A program made the position numbers and the translations under genes. A DNA stretch of 64,000 nucleotides from Adineta ricciae (Eukaryota; Rotifera; Eurotatoria; Adinetida; Adinetidae). Numbering within the stretch: the first letter of the stretch is position 1; the number at the start of each line of letters is the position of its first letter. The notes beneath the pieces were generated by a model. That model saw only the letters and a list, made by a program, of their open reading frames with translations. It was not told where the DNA came from and did no database searches. Below are positions 33,961-45,388 of this stretch, in pieces. The stretch is from the NCBI GenBank assembly GCA_905250025.1, contig CAJNOJ010000012.1, forward strand, positions 558,001 through 622,000, given 5' to 3'.

Positions 33961-35749
33961 ATGGAAACCGACACGACACAATGTTTTAAGTGTAAAAAAT
34001 ATAAAAAAATTACTTATCTTTGCAAAGGTTGCTCAAATGAATTTTGTCAAACTGATTTGATTGAACATCGACAGTTATTGAATGAAGAATTAGATGTTAT
34101 CATCAATGATTATGATCAATTTCGGCAAACTATTAATCAACATGAGCGAAACTCTCCAAGTAACTCATCATTGATGCGACAAATTAATGAATGGGAAAGA
34201 AAATCGATGCAGAAAATCCAACAGATGGCAGATACTTGTCGAAAAACTGTCCTTGAGGAGACAAAAACATTTATTCATACTATTGGAAAAAACTTCAGTC
34301 AATTGGGCGACCAGATCAAAGAAATGCGGAAAGAAGAAGAATTCAACGAAATCGATTTGAATGAATTGAGACGAAAATTGAAAGCAATGACAGACGAATT
34401 GAACAATCCATCCACCATTTCTCTCCAAGAAGACTCACAGCCGTTTATCACTCAGATTTCCGTCTTTGTATCAAAAAGTAAGTTATTATCAATAGTTGTT
34501 GTGAGCACTATGTGCATTAGCATACAACATAAAATCTTTGCAAAATTCGGAATATCGATTTATTAGATAGATTACAATCATCAGCAAATCGTCGCTCAAT
34601 TTCAAACATTCAAAGATCGTTGATCGAACAAACGGGTAAGTATCTTTGTGTTATGAATACTAAAGTGAGGTAACATTTCGGTTCACAGTATAATATCTGA
34701 AAATCCTTGAACTCACTCAGATTTGATCAAATTTTATGAATTGAACGTAGCTATTTTGTCAATACTATGCATTTTGAAAGACAGTTGTAGACGGAGAGCG
34801 TGCGAGATTTGTTGTTCTTTTATCTACCTGATAAGTTTTAAAAATACAATGTGTTTTAGGTTCAAAATTTCGAGCAACTGGCACGGTTGTTGCTGGTGGA
34901 AACGGATGTGGAAATCAACTAAATCAACTCAACCGTCCAATAGGGATCAGTATTGACAGCAAGAAAAATATATTTATTGCTGACTGCGGCAATAACCGTA
35001 TCGTTGAGTGGAAATGTTATACAAACGTAGGGGAGATCATTGCAGGCAGAAATGGATACGGAAATGGAACAGATCAATTAAATAGCCCATCAGATGTGAT
35101 TATCAATGAAGAGAGTCGTTCGATTATTATCGCTGACCGAGGAAATAATCGAGTGATTCGATCGTCCTTAGATAGAGATAAAGAACGGGTTCTCATTGTC
35201 AATATTGATTGTTATAGCATAGCAATGTATAAACATCAATCGCTATATGTTTCCGATTGGAATAAGAATGATGTGACGAGATGGAAAACTGGAGAAAATC
35301 ACTATAAATCAATCACAAGCAGAGGTGAACTAAGAAGGGAAATCAGTCAACTGAATGGTCCTTCGTTTGTCTTTGTTGACGAAGATGAATCTGTTTACGT
35401 ATCAGATATACAAAATCATCGTGTGATGAAATGGAACAAGAATGCTCGCGAAGGAATTGTTGTAGCTGGTGGTAATGGTAATGGAATCAATTTGAATCAA
35501 TTGTCCTATCCTCGAGGATTGTATATTAGCTCATGTGGTGAAATCTATGTCGCAGACTACGGAAACAATAGAGTAATGCGGTGGCGAGAAGGTGATTTAA
35601 GAGGTGAAGTTGTTGTTGGTGGTAATGGAGAAGGAAATAAATTAAATCAACTTTTTAAACCGGAAGGTTTAGCATTCGATTTAGATGGTAATTTGTACGT
35701 TGCCGATCGTGATAATCACCGAATAATGCGATTCGATAAAATTTTTTGA
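33961..35749 (+). CDS. B-box-like/coiled-coil/NHL-repeat protein (TRIM-NHL-like), copy A
   Basis: Three exons (33961-34477, 34567-34635, 34860-35749) give about 491 residues. The N-terminus has a B-box-like zinc site (CFKCKKYKK ... CKGCSNEFC ... H) without a RING. A long predicted coiled coil follows (residues ~30-150), then a short linker exon. Six NHL-type beta-propeller repeats complete it (for example NIFIADCGNNRIVEW, SVYVSDIQNHRVMKW, EIYVADYGNNRVMRW and NLYVADRDNHRIMRF). The family generally forms oligomers and uses the propeller to bind RNA or protein. With no RING, ubiquitin-ligase activity is not implied. The second intron (about 224 bp) is unusually long for this locus. Copy B is at 61814-63621. 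Confidence 0.85.
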
Positions 35750-36579
35750 CGAATTATTTTAGTAAAAGTTTTCTAAACAGATCAAAATCGAAGAATATAT
35801 CTCAAAGTATCGCAAGTGTAGTTTTTTTTGTTCTCTCAATATATTGATTGTCATATACGAGAACGATTGCTGTGCATAGTCTTCTTTTGTAAAAGACACT
35901 AAAGAGTAGATCCTCTTATTCTAATCGATATATCTATCACTGTTTTATGATGATAAGATGTGATAACACACTTTCAAAGAGGATTAAATATAAACGGGAG
36001 AATATTTCATCGAAAAATATTACATACAATAAACTAAATGCAATAAATTCTCTGATTTCGGCAAATACGTCCTTTCGTAGGCACCGCGAATCATTATTCT
36101 CATTTTGCGAAGTCGTGAGACTCATCGTGTTGTTGTACATTCTGACTGTATGACATTACGAAAAGAAAAAAAGTATTGTAACGGTTCAATAAGTACTCTT
36201 AATAAAAAAAGCCTTATTTAAAAAAGTAAAATTTCTCATATGAAACCTATATACTCAGTGATTTTCTTGGAGAAGTACTTTACATGCATTCGAAGAGAGA
36301 ATGACTTTATCTACGATCCTGATTTTCATCACGATATCTTCATACAAAGTTCGCGAATAAAAAAATCGAATCACCTAAATCATTCTCCACTCTTCGCCCT
36401 CTCGCAATATTTACCAGAGCTCGAAGAACACTCTATACAATTTTTTATTTTCGACCGACATAGGTATGTTTTACACCACAGGTGGTATCATTATCTAACA
36501 AGTACGATTATTTCTTTTATGCTGGATTTATATATAAACTGGCAGATCAAATAGTATAACACATAACTTATACATAAAC
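35750..36579. other. Intergenic at end of block A
   Basis: The block A/B similarity runs out near 36165. Open frames at 35937-36153 (both strands) and 36240-36554 have no recognisable features. The start codon of the defensin-like gene lies at 36580. Confidence 0.55.
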
Positions 36580-36972
36580 ATGAACACTCGCTTTCTTGCG
36601 CTTAGTATTATCGTGGCAATCTTATGCGGCAAGTAGAAGTCTTATTTTGATTCATGTTCGTTTATTTCTTCTCTATACTTAGTTGGTGCGTCCTATGCTC
36701 GTAGTATAGATGTTTGGAGCCAACAACTGATGGATGACGCAGTGAAAGTTGCTCGTCGTGATCTTATCGAAATGATGCAACAAGCTGCACGAAATACTGA
36801 TGACGATGATGATGATCAACATGAGACAGAAAGACGACAATCGATTCCATCTGGCAGTTTCAAAGGTCTTTGCTTATTTGAAGATCATTTCGGTCAATGT
36901 CCCAGTGCTTGCAAACGAGATGGTCATCCAGGTGGTGGAAAGTGTCACGATTTTAAATGTCTTTGTTTCTAA
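36580..36972 (+). CDS. Defensin-like antimicrobial prepropeptide (six-cysteine, CS-alpha-beta pattern)
   Basis: Two exons (36580-36628 and 36683-36972) give a 112-residue secreted precursor. The signal peptide is MNTRFLALSIIVAILCVGASYA. An acidic propeptide contains a run of six Asp and ends in the dibasic ETERR. The predicted mature peptide begins near QSIPSG and has cysteines spaced C-x8-C-x3-C-x10-C-x4-C-x1-C. This matches the C-x3-C / G-x-C / C-x-C core of invertebrate CS-alpha-beta defensins; the GGGKC segment corresponds to the gamma-core. Such peptides usually disrupt microbial membranes or bind cell-wall precursors. The intron has a GC donor (GCAAGT at 36629). No second copy can be seen because block B ends at the window edge. 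Confidence 0.75.
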
Positions 36973-37671
36973 AAACACTTTATCTCTGTCATTCTTGCAC
37001 TTTTCGATTTTATTTAGAGATTAAATTGATATACACATGACAGTTTTCATGTACACCGTTGTTGATCGTTGGATATGAAAATGAATGACCTGAATAAGAG
37101 ATATTTCACTCGTACAGGTATCTGTTGCGAATAGACGTGCTTTGAAAAAAAAACTCGATTAAATTGATTGCAGATTTCTAGCATTCGTCTTGACAAAGTG
37201 TATTAACAAGATGGTAATTGATTCTAATGAGTAAAAAAATAATTCAATGAATGTTTCAGGTTGCTTTGCAGTTTTAACTTAGTAGAACTGTTTTATCTCT
37301 CTGTATGCGTTGTGATTGAGCAAATGACTTTATCGAATGATATCTCTACTCGAAAGAAAACAGTGGTAAATATAAATACACACAGTGAATTGTGTTGTAT
37401 TTTAATTCATTCCTCATGTTGTTGCATTCGCATCTCGAAAAAAATAGTTTCGTGAAATCGATCCCAACCATCTGTTATCAAAACAATACTCCTTTCATAT
37501 ATTGTGTTCGGAATATGTCTGAATTTGTGTAACTAAAGAAAATGAGAACATGTGTATAAACCAGATGTATAAAGATCTGTTTGTTTTCACATGTGTGAGC
37601 ATTGAAAAATCGATTGAAGGAATCAGCTAAACTAATTTTGTTAGTACAAATAAAAGTACTGTGCAACCAGG
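36973..37671. other. Intergenic, nothing recognised
   Basis: About 700 bp between the defensin-like and mucin-like genes. A frame at 37261-37455 has no recognisable features. Confidence 0.55.
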
Positions 37672-39767
37672 ATGTTTTTCGGTTCGATAATTCTCCTATG
37701 GATGATTACAGTGAGTATTCTATCGGTGTGCAGCTAGTGCAACGGAGTTAGCACGAAGAAATGATATGTCAGGTAAAAACTTGTTTGCTGAAGAAGTAAC
37801 ACCCCTGAACGCTTCACCATTCGACTCAGAATACATTTCCGCATTGAATGGTGATACTTTTATTCATGGAGCACTCTTCCGAAAAATTTTTTTCCAAAGT
37901 TTGTCTCATGAATAAAAGTATTAGCATCCGAGATAGAATGAAATTCTGAGTTGAATGCTGCCGTTTTCATGAACGCAACTTATTTGATAAAAATGTTTTA
38001 GCTAATACATCGTTTCTTCGCGCTAGCTTCACATCGATGAGTATTCTCATTGATAAGAGTAAAGGATTTCTGCTTCTATTTCGCAGTCAATGATTGTTTG
38101 CGATGATGACGATGAAAACGGTCCCGATGGCAATATTTTACCAGGTGAAGAATTAGTCGACACATAAAGACAGTTTTCTCATTTTTTCCGATCTAGACGG
38201 TTTACAAGAGCTCACTAGTCGTTACGCAGGAAAAACGTTTACGTATTCGACACTTTCATCGATAATAACTAATGTGAATATAGAAGAAAATCTATGTAGA
38301 TTTCGATTTAAACCACGAATGATCGATTATTGTAATGATCAATTGTTAATTGGTGAATTGACTCAATTCAGAACGATTCTTGGCGTACACATGATTTTTT
38401 ACGATCAATACAATAGTATTGCGCTCGATGATGATGGAAATCCAATACGATACACATCGTACATTCATGATTTTGGACACGTATTGAATATCATACATAA
38501 GAGATCCTCCATTCTCTATATACAATGTCTCCTGTATTTGCGACCCAACTCAGACTTTTCCATGAATCATCTTTTCTTTCACTTCCCACATTCATCATCG
38601 AAACTACCACCGGGTAAGAAGGGCACAATCACAGGTTCAACATCGTTCTCAATTGATTCCAACATACAAATATACAATGTTACTGTTCCATGCCCCTCTG
38701 ATGGCACTTGTATGTGGTTATTGGATGATCATATTATCGTTCCACAAGCGAACATTTCTGTGACCTTAATATTTCATCCCGAAGATATCGGCAATCGAAC
38801 CTTATCGTACGTAACGTATACTGCCAATAAACCAACCATTTTAGCATCGCTTGCACTTTCAATCTCACCTCACACTACAGGAAGTATTCTTTTATATCCA
38901 ACTAACTCCAATTTCTCTTAATAGCCAATGTTTCTAGACATAACAACCACAACTACCGCGCCCAATCCAACGTCTACTACAGTTACAACTAACATCAGTG
39001 ATCAGACGGTCACTTTCGAAACCACAAAGTCGAATATGACGCCTCCGTTTGACTCAACTGCCACATTTGACCAGACAAGCACAGCATCCGATTCAGCATC
39101 TACCGTAGACATAGGTACCACATCTGATCAGCAACCCACAACGTCAAATATAACCCCTACGGCAGACTCAACTGCTGGAGTCCAACAGACAATCACCACG
39201 TCGGATGAACCTTCTACCATAGACGCAGTTACCACGTCTGATGTGCAATCCACAACGTCGACTATATCGCCACCGGCCGACTCAACTGCTACATTTGACC
39301 AGACAAGCACAATATCGGATGCAGCAAGTACGACAGACGCAGCTACCACGTCTGACGAGCAATCCACAATGCCGGTCACAGCTATCACATCTGCTGTGAC
39401 ATCGACAACGCCGGCCACAACGTCTACATCTGGTCGAACATCCACAACCTCTACTACGGCGAGAACTGTCACGTCTGTAGCGATAACTACAGGAACGAGT
39501 TCGTCGACGAAAGCGACAACGACGGAACCTGTATTAACATGTGAAACCTGTACTATTTGGTATTCGAGCTTGTTGTTTTTCAACTTTAAAGCTAGGTGTG
39601 GTGATTATTGTGCGAAGGGTTCTCGAAAGTGTTCTATTACGCAAGTGAATAATGGTAGTTGTGTGAATTCTTTTAATATTGTGTATCTTTTTGAGTTAGT
39701 TTCTGCTCATATAGAGAACAATGGATTTTGTCAGAATAGTTCGAATAGTTATTGTTGTTGTAAATGA
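37672..39767 (+). CDS. Secreted mucin-like glycoprotein with Thr/Ser-rich repeats and Cys-rich tail
   Basis: Four-exon model (37672-37710, 38087-38144, 38197-38883, 38938-39767) joining in frame to about 537 residues. Exon 1 encodes a hydrophobic signal-like start, MFFGSIILLWMIT. A beta-rich domain of about 230 residues with N-glycosylation sites follows. Next is a Thr/Ser-rich tract of about 190 residues built from three degenerate repeats around PPADSTATFDQTST and TTSDEQST. The C-terminal domain has many cysteines (CETC, CGDYC, CQNS, CCC). The tract should be densely O-glycosylated, as in mucins or extracellular matrix proteins. The 376-bp first intron holds a dispersed repeat. The N-terminal exon pairing is the weakest part of the model. 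The function of the non-mucin domains is unrecognised. Confidence 0.65.
37880..38036 (+). repeat. Dispersed repeat copy (partner at about 10255-10415)
   Basis: Aligns by eye with about 10255-10415, including a shared stretch around ATTCTGAGT-GAATGCTGC and TTAGCTAA-ACATCGTTTC. It sits in the first intron of the mucin-like gene. Both copies appear to be fragments of one unidentified repeat family. Confidence 0.65.
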
Positions 39768-40038
39768 TAAATTATATGTGCAAGGTTGCAAGAAAAGAGC
39801 AACAGTTAACTTATCTATGAACTCGATTCGATTGTGATGCAGCGTATAATGAAAAGAGTAAAATATATCTAGTTTCATTTCGTTAAAGCTTTTGAAACCT
39901 AGTTGTAGAGGAGAGGAAGCGACGCGTACTATCGATGATCACATTCATTATGCAATCTTATCGGATACAAATAATCACACTGTTCATAAACTTGAGATGG
40001 GAAGTAAAGGAACAGATCAATATTTATTTAAAGCTAAA

Positions 40039-40747
40039 TCAAAACGATCGTCTATTAAATGAAATCTGATAGTCAAAAGGTGCACGCGTCAGACTAGTAT
40101 GATAAAACAACTTGGAATTAATATGTTCGGCCTGATTTACAACGCAGAAATCATAGTGTCGAATAAAGTTGCTAAAAAAAAGGAAAAGTTCCATATTCGC
40201 CAACGATTCACCAGGACAAGATTTCTTGCCAATGGAAAAGGGAATAAATCCTTGAGGACGTTGAACTAATTTCAGATCATCTGACAAAAATCGTGTTGGA
40301 TCAAAACGATCCGCATGTGGAAATTGTCGTTCATCGACATGACAAGCATAGAAATTTGCCGCTATATAAGAGTTCGCTGGTATCGAATATCCATTCAATG
40401 TTGTTGCCTGTAGATTTCTATGCATTGTACTTCCACCTAAGGTAGCAATATTCCCACAACGTTGAATTTCGAGAATCGTGGCTGTTGTATATGGCAAATA
40501 TTGTCTATCTTCCATTTGAATAAATAAATTTCGATCTCCCATATAATCATCGATTTCTTGTCGGACAGTTTTTAAGATCTGCGGATTTTCGATCATGTAG
40601 ATAAATGCCCAACGTAGCGTCGTGGACGTTGTTTCTGTTCCGCCAATGAATAGATTCGTGATCGAGGTTATTAATTGATCCATGTCAAATGTAGAATCGA
40701 ATTTATTGGATTTTTTATCGAGATTTGACATGGATCAATTAATAGCC
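40039..40747 (-). CDS. Cytochrome P450, C-terminal part, 5' end lost at assembly gap
   Basis: Haem-thiolate monooxygenase of CYP2-like (microsomal) type; substrate unknown. Only the C-terminal ~230 residues are present. They contain the I-helix FIGGTETTS (oxygen activation, threonine present), the K-helix EIQR (ExxR), a PERF-like segment with DRFDPTRF, and the haem-binding FSIGKKSCPGES with its cysteine ligand. The apparent start near 40731 is not real. Upstream of it a TGA is in frame, and the sequence is an inverted copy of 40666-40690 next to the N gap. The N-terminal half and membrane anchor are therefore missing from the assembly, not necessarily from the genome. Confidence 0.88.
40666..40747. 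repeat. Short fold-back (inverted repeat) abutting the N gap
   Basis: Arms 40666-40690 and 40723-40747 are inverted copies of 25 nt with one mismatch, around a 32-nt loop. The right arm ends exactly where the Ns begin. The left arm is authentic P450 coding sequence, so the right arm looks like a hairpin or template-switch artefact at a contig end. Confidence 0.85.
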
Positions 40748-40845
40748 NNNNNNNNNNNNNNNNNNNNNNNNNNNNNNNNNNNNNNNNNNNNNNNNNNNNN
40801 NNNNNNNNNNNNNNNNNNNNNNNNNNNNNNNNNNNNNNNNNNNNN
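40748..40845. other. Assembly gap (98 N)
   Basis: A run of 98 undetermined bases between the truncated P450 (minus strand) and the truncated DUF3684-like gene (plus strand). Both genes lose their 5' parts here, so the real distance must be larger than 98 bp. Confidence 0.99.
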
Positions 40846-43426
40846 ATGCAATAGTCTGGAAAACAAATGACATCCAACAATTATTTCTTCCATCAAATCT
40901 GACAAATCATCGAGAAGTTATCTTATCCAGAATAGACCAAGTCTTTCTCAAATCAAATCCACTCTATGCTACTCTTCTACCTGAACTAGTGGAACTATTC
41001 GAGAAGTTCCATATCATTTCATTGCTCGGGATCAAAGAACAGCCAACTATCACACAAGCATTCGATAAAGTTATGGAACGAAAAACAGAACTATTAACCA
41101 CAACATCTGCCGGTTCAATATTCGCGTATTTAAATGGACTTGAAGGACTCAATCAAACGTTTATTAAACGTTTGTCGGGCGTGGCTTTCATTCCTTTGGA
41201 TGGTTCACCAGTACTATTGAAACCAACGCAAGTTTTCATTCGGCAAGTGAATAGTTCGATTTCTCCCGATTTGAATACCGCTGGTCTGATCGATTATGTC
41301 GATTTTGGACTCGAAGGGAATGCATTTCTCTTGACGATCGGTGTACTTCATTATCCAACGATCCCCTTGCTTGCCGAGCTGCTTCTTGATCGACAGAAAA
41401 CTTATTTTTCGAGTACTACAGATGATCGCATTAGTGTAGCACAAAAGGTCGATGTTTATACGGATTGTTTGAAACGAATCGCAGTGATGTCAATTAAAAC
41501 GCCCGAGTTTATCCACGGGCCCTTAGAAAAGCGATTAAAAACCGAAGCCTGGTGTCTTGGTTATCAAACGCACTTCTATCGGATCGTCACGCCGACACAA
41601 ATTTATCTCAACGATGATCCACAATGTGTACTGACTCATCAACCGATCTGTTCGAATGACGTGGAATTAAATAAATTATATCGACAATTCGGAGCGAAAT
41701 GGCTATCCGAATGTATCACTCGAGATCTCGTACCGACAGGTGAACGAGCAATGAATAACATGATTATGAACTTGTGAATAATTCTAGGACGATCTTCATC
41801 AACCGGGCAAACGGAGAAATTAAAAGAAAAGATCCAGGAACGTTTGAATATCCTATTCGTCAATAAGCAAGTCAGTAATGTCGGGATTATACATTGATCC
41901 AATTTGCTTTCTAGGGTGAACCATTAGCTAGTTTGAACAAAGAACGTTTTCATATGCTGGGAAAGAGTCTATTAGTTGTGGAAGTTAAAAATATCAAATG
42001 CAGTTTGACATTTCAAAATAGAACGGAATTACTCGACGTCAGTATTTGTTGTCGATGATTACTGATTTCAATTTTTTTTGGTAATTTTAGTCAAAAAACA
42101 GCAGTTCGTGTACATTGCAAAAGAAAGAAAACGAACTAGTATTATATCTTCGACGTGATACATCCATTTCGGACTACGATTATTTTGACATTGCCAGTGA
42201 ACTGGCACGATTTGTTTTCGATGATGCACCCGAAACATTTATTCCTATCATATCGATTCGGCTGACATCGTCGTTGGAATCACTGGAACGACAAGGTCTT
42301 CCTGTGAGATCTTTGCTAGAAACGAGACGTATGTTGATTTGAGAAGTCTTAATAGGCCAGACCTCTCTTGTTTACGTAGCACACTATTCACAAGCTTCAT
42401 CGAAAGAAGAACAAGAACGACAAACGAAATCGAAAAATATTCCATTACCATTAGCAGCGTAAGCAGCATTATCAACAGATTTGATCAATAGTAATGAACA
42501 GATCATTCTGATTTTTTTTTCAGTATTTTCGGCGTATTCAAGTTTCTCCGTCCGTCCAACAAGAGATCTAAATATTCTATAATATCTAGTGATCAGCCAC
42601 CTCCTCATCACACTGAACCTGTTGTACCTAACGAGGATCAAATCCAGGATCGAGTGACAACAACAGATTTAAGCAGACCTTTGTCAGAAAGGGCACATCG
42701 TCCGCATGATCATCAATCAGACACAGTCATTCCTCCTACTGAAGATTTCAAATCCAAAAATCAGAAGATAAGCAGACAATTACGTCGACTACCCAAAAAA
42801 AGCCGATCATATCCTAATTCTGTGATTATTCACAATGGATATATCAGAAAGGAGCAGTATGAATCATGTGAAGTCGTACCGAATGCTAATATGGAAATTT
42901 ATCATAATTCTAACCTTCGCACACCATTATTTGTTGAGAAAGGCATTAAAATCACATCCGATATGATCGATCATGCCATACTACTCAATCACATACTAAT
43001 CAGTCTGGCTGAACATGTTTTCGAACTGCCCACTGAATCGCTGCATCTCTATCGGGATATCAACGGATGTAAGTGCATGCATGGAAACGAGCTTTCTTCG
43101 CAGTTTTGTTCGTTTTAGCTCGCATAGCATTCAATGCCGACGGTGCACTTTTCTTCAATCTTCGCTATTTCGAGCAAATCTATGCTGCTGAACTGCAAGC
43201 GTATTTTGACAGACCGACAGCATCGAACAGTATTGTGACTACAATAATCAACTTCTATTTCATGGTTACCTGCCATGAACTTGTGCATAATATTAATCCA
43301 AAGCATGACTTAAGTTTTATTAGTAGTTTACAACAATGCGCAGTGGAGTATATGGAACGAAAGGAAAGTCTTCTAGCATCGTTTTCATTCAATTCGATAA
43401 CATCTACTGCTTCATCACAATTTTGA
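40846..43426 (+). CDS. DUF3684-like large protein, 3' part, multi-exon
   Basis: C-terminal part of a large protein of the DUF3684 type, a poorly studied family known mainly from fungi and protists. Seven exons: 40846-41739, 41788-41870, 41915-42037, 42091-42328, 42380-42458, 42524-43068 and 43119-43426. The introns are 44-65 bp and all have GT-AG borders. Apparent in-frame TGAs at 41775 and 42340 both lie inside such introns, so the gene is not obviously broken. Supporting similarity: ELARFVFDD with a following RQGLPV segment, and a C-terminal FNADGALFFNLRYF followed by FMVTCHELVHN. HELVHN resembles a zinc-peptidase motif, but activity is unproven. The family's N-terminal ATPase-like region would lie in the gap. 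A Pro/Ser-rich linker lies in exon 6. Confidence 0.65.
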
Positions 43427-43852
43427 ATAGTTATTTGTAGTATGCGATTTGAAAACTCGAAATGAACTGATTAATAAGTTTTAACAGACAGATGTGGTTG
43501 ATACAGAGTCTAGCCATGTAAGACGGGGTGGGTGTGGGTGAGAGTGTGAGGATTCCAGTTACGTAATAAAATGTCACAGTTGGTATCAATCCGTCTTGAA
43601 TCATTTCCGATGATTTCACTAACGATCAAAAGTTAGATTTGGCAATTATTGATAGTCATTCCGGAGACATCGGTGTATTCCTATAGATTCATATGAATCC
43701 GATTGAATATGGACTGTTTTTGTATTTTCATGTGTGCAAAAGTAGTTTTCAAATTATATGAGAACAAGAACAATAAAAAAATATTTTGATAGAAGATCCT
43801 AAAAGTGTTCATTTATTAACACACGCGTTGTCTGATTAGAAATGTACGAAAA
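43427..43852. other. Intergenic, convergent gene ends
   Basis: About 425 bp between two converging genes. It includes a short G/T-rich patch at 43525-43542 that resembles two degenerate TGTGGG units. No gene recognised. Confidence 0.55.
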
Positions 43853-44913
43853 CTAGTGTTTCGTCAGGCGCCGACTTGCAGCTGGAATCGTTTCTCGTGA
43901 TAGCGATCGATGGTATTTTGGTCGTTGTCTTCGTTTACTTGTGCCTTTAATGCAAGATCCACCAGTAAAATGAGATCTTGAACAATTGAGACATCTTCTA
44001 CTTGTAGGATCATTTCGAATAGATGCGAATCGTCCCGATGGAATCACCGACGAAGTATAGAATTCATTAGGTATCAAGACACATCCATCCTTTTTAGAAA
44101 GATATTCAACATTGTCTATTATTTACTCAAGGATAGTTTACCTGAATCAGTTGAATGACTATTTTTGCATCATCCAAACCCGAGTGAAGATTTCCATCAA
44201 ATGGAAGCTGCAAACTGTCTAACATATTCTTTATACCTAAGCAAACGTATCTTTTTTCGATGAGAGATTAGCTTTTTTTTCTACTTACGACCGGGTGTAA
44301 CGAAATAAAAGTTTCGAAATGTTTTCTTAGCATTCAACCATTGAGATACCCAATTCGGATACTTTATTTGAGAGATTTCACGCTGCTTGCGCAAATATTT
44401 GTTGAAATCTGCAGGCCTATTTAAAAAAAAAAGACGAATTAATGATGTTCGTTCACGACACACTGTACCCGTCAGTAATAAACAAACATATTTCTTTTGA
44501 ATCCAGTATTAGATTTCTTTCGTTCAACCATTTTTCCACGTTAGCAAACACTTCTGTAAACGTTGGCGCGTGATTAACTTGCTCCTGTGTTATTCCAGTC
44601 AATTGTTTACAGTAATCCGACAAGATTGGCTGAAGCACTGGTCGACAGTACGAATGAAATGTATCAGTCTTAAACTATTCATCTTAGAAATGGATCGAAA
44701 AAATGCGTCTTGACATACAACGCTTTGTTGATTAACGCCCATCAGCACGATTGGAAATTCCTTGATTTCTTGAATGTAAGGATCAAGTGGTCGAGCTACG
44801 CACGTTGCTTCAAAATCGATTACCGCAAGGAACTGATACAATGGTTTTTCGCGTGGTTTCCAATTATGTATCAAACGACGCCGTAAAATCCTGGTATCAC
44901 CGCTAACGAACAA
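43853..44913 (-). CDS. ERI1-like 3'-5' exoribonuclease (DEDDh)
   Basis: Exonuclease of the ERI1/ERI3 family, which trims histone mRNA stem-loops, 5.8S rRNA or small RNAs in other animals. Five exons: 44719-44913, 44469-44668, 44289-44416, 44142-44236 and 43853-44089, joining in frame to about 284 residues. Exo I is LAVIDFEATC with EIKEFP. Exo II region is LTGITQEQV followed by FITDG; the usual WD after TDG is PAD here, so the aspartate is kept. Exo III is HSGLDDAK, with the catalytic His and Asp. A C-terminal exon adds CLNCSRSHFTGGSC, a small zinc-knuckle-like element. No SAP domain was found. The start is uncertain: codon 44913 is TTG, and an acceptor-like AAAG lies just upstream. Confidence 0.85.
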
Positions 44914-45388
44914 ACTTTGGTGTTAAATTCCGTTTGATCAAGTTCTCACGCAGTTCATTGTGTGATATTTAATGTTCGTCGAGATATGCAGACATAGTTT
45001 AATCAGTATTTGACAAGGAAAATATTTCTCAAGTATGAAATTTATAGTAACAAGAAATTATGACACATTCTGTTGTCAATATGAATGGACAATTGCAAAA
45101 ATTCCTCATGTATATGACTGTTTGAAGAGGAAAGAGGAAGAAATGAAGCAAACAGCGTATGGCGCTTGAAGATATTTTCACGAAGATTTGCTTTCTAGCT
45201 GTGAACTGAAGCTGAAGTGAGAAAAAAGAACGCTATCGAAAAAAGTATATTATGTGCTTGTGAAGATGATTGGTGGAGTTACCGTCCCTTCGCAGTCATT
45301 TTTAAATAATCATATGTATCTTATCATTTCGAAGAAAAATGAATGAAATGCATCGTCAAATGTCTTCTTTTTGTTCTGAGGATTTATC
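44914..45388. other. Intergenic, promoter side of ERI1-like gene
   Basis: About 475 bp. It may hold a short first exon of the ERI1-like gene (the open frame at 44913 begins without an ATG), but none could be identified with confidence. Confidence 0.45.

Larger units (their letters stand above)
20957..36165 (+). repeat. Block A of a direct colinear segmental duplication
   Basis: Colinear with block B (50531-63990), same gene order and orientation: GPCR 5' end, amidotransferase-like gene, FEM-1, UMP-CMP kinase, F-box/LRR, GPCR, B-box/NHL. Homology starts at 20957, directly after the LINE 3' region, and remains visible to about 36165, where block B reaches the window end. Coding divergence is a few percent: the two receptor copies differ at about 16 of 320 residues by eye. 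A-only sequence includes 22193-22403, the MITE-like element at 22800-23571, about 24070-24395, and three LRR exons at about 30.46-30.89 kb. Confidence 0.92.

Noticed and set aside
33680..33979. Minus-strand open frame of 99 codons upstream of the B-box/NHL gene
   Set aside because: The block B counterpart has a single-base length difference and an in-frame stop.
39128..39583. Minus-strand Val/Asp-rich frame of 151 codons
   Set aside because: Shadow of the Thr/Ser-rich mucin-like exon on the opposite strand.
40682..40747. Plus-strand frame reading SRFDMDQLIA into the gap
   Set aside because: Inverted copy of P450 coding sequence caused by the fold-back at the contig end.
41775..42342. Two in-frame TGA codons in the DUF3684-like gene as evidence of a pseudogene
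   Set aside because: Both fall inside GT-AG introns of 48 and 51 bp (41740-41787 and 42329-42379) that restore a continuous frame.
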